Below are positions 5,313 through 5,935 of a stretch of 5,935 bases of DNA, piece after piece. The stretch comes from Geobacteraceae bacterium. GTDB taxonomy: Bacteria; Desulfobacterota; Desulfuromonadia; Geobacterales; Geobacteraceae. The stretch lies in assembly GCA_012797715.1 (NCBI GenBank), contig JAAZOO010000234.1, positions 1 to 5,935 of the forward strand, read 5' to 3'. Numbering within the stretch: the first letter of the stretch is position 1; each line of letters starts with the position of its first letter. The notes under the pieces were generated by a model. The model was not told the DNA's origin. It did not search any database and saw nothing but the letters and a program-made list of their open reading frames with translations. The translations under genes were made by a program, and so were the position numbers.

Positions 5313-5935
5313 ATGAGAAACCGCATTCGTTCCGTCATTTTTCTGGCTTTTCTGCTGTTCATCGCACTCCCCGCTCACTCTCAGGATGTGAAGGAGGGGA
5401 GGATGGTGCTGGGACTTGATGAGTGTATCAGGCGAGCTCTCACCCATTCCGGCGAACTGGGGGAGTCCCGGGCGGATATCGCCCTGGCCGAATCGAAGCT
5501 GGACGAGGCAAAAGCCCACCGCTATCCGCAGATTGAGATCCTGGGGCTGTTCGGACCCGTCTCCAAGGCGCGGGGCGACCAGGTCTACTCCCCTGACCGT
5601 ATCGATCATCTCCACGGTCTCACGGTTTTCACCCGGGGTGACGCAACCCTTGTCCAGCCTCTCTACACCTTCGGTAAGATAGGCGAAAGGATGAAGGCCG
5701 CCACGCACGGAATAGAGGTGGATCGGGCGAAAAAAGACCAGAAAAGCAATGAGATCACCCTCAAGGTGAAGGAGTATTACTACGGCCTTCTCCTCGCCCG
5801 GGAGATGAAGGAGCTGGTGTCCGAGGTGGGAGAGTCCCTGGCCAAAGCACGGGAAAAAGCGGTGAAGCTGCTGGACAGAAATTCGCCCAACGTGGAGCCT
5901 CTTGATATCTACAAGCTCGATGCCTTCTCCGGGGA
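5313..5935 (+). CDS. TolC-family outer membrane factor, N-terminal part (3' partial)
   Basis: The frame from ATG 5313 is open to the right edge (207 complete codons), so the gene is cut at its 3' end. The first 23 residues form a clear signal peptide: basic MRNRIR, a hydrophobic core VIFLAFLLFIAL and a likely cleavage after AHS. The mature part begins with LDECIRRAL (35-43), followed by a heptad-like helix with LAESKLDEAKAHRYPQIE (58-75). Further on come VQPLYTFGKIGER and a long helical run with KEYYYGLLLAREM. This is the pattern of outer membrane efflux (OEP/TolC) proteins, whose trimers form an outer-membrane barrel and a periplasmic helical tunnel. A full protein would be about 400-460 residues. 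It starts 56 bases after mlaD, with no obvious promoter or terminator between, so it probably belongs to the mla operon as its outer-membrane component or a partner of another exporter downstream. The exact role is unknown. Confidence 0.85.
   Translation, partial: MRNRIRSVIFLAFLLFIALPAHSQDVKEGRMVLGLDECIRRALTHSGELGESRADIALAESKLDEAKAHRYPQIEILGLFGPVSKARGDQVYSPDRIDHLHGLTVFTRGDATLVQPLYTFGKIGERMKAATHGIEVDRAKKDQKSNEITLKVKEYYYGLLLAREMKELVSEVGESLAKAREKAVKLLDRNSPNVEPLDIYKLDAFSG

Overview
The window is GC-rich, densely coding and reads entirely left to right on the + strand. The gene set (a hopanoid RND exporter of the HpnN type, the hopanoid glycosyltransferase HpnI, and a compact mlaE-mlaF-mlaD phospholipid ABC transporter followed by a TolC-family gene) fits a diderm, hopanoid-producing bacterium. 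Protein style and gene content most resemble Geobacter and relatives (Desulfuromonadia, formerly Deltaproteobacteria). That placement is inference from recalled families, not from a database search.

Layout. Positions 1-1343 hold the C-terminal half of an HpnN-like transporter, cut by the left edge. A small class I methyltransferase of the YtqB/MnmM family (1340-1918) overlaps it by 4 bases (ATGA). A gap of about 80 bases carries a perfect 13-bp inverted repeat. HpnI follows at 2000-3142. The next gap (3143-3225) contains a near-consensus sigma70-type promoter, TTTACA-17 bp-TATACT, which starts the mla block: mlaE (GTG start at 3226), mlaF (4013-4759) and mlaD (4798-5256). A TolC-family outer membrane factor begins at 5313 behind a strong Shine-Dalgarno sequence and runs off the right edge.

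How the genes fit together. The window joins two envelope-lipid modules. The hopanoid module has HpnI, which adds N-acetylglucosamine to bacteriohopanetetrol, and HpnN, which moves hopanoids towards the outer membrane. The Mla module has the MlaE permease, MlaF ATPase and MlaD MCE ring subunit, plus a possible TolC outer-membrane partner. The methyltransferase is probably a tRNA wobble-uridine modification enzyme with no obvious link to lipids.

No clearly unprecedented system is visible. The points most worth a second look are the TolC gene directly after mlaD, the MlaF that ends without the C-terminal tail of the E. coli protein in a locus with no visible mlaB, the promoter that fixes the mlaE start, and the unexplained hairpin before hpnI. 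No RNA genes, CRISPR arrays, insertion sequences or tandem repeats were seen, and there is no gene-free stretch over 300 bases.
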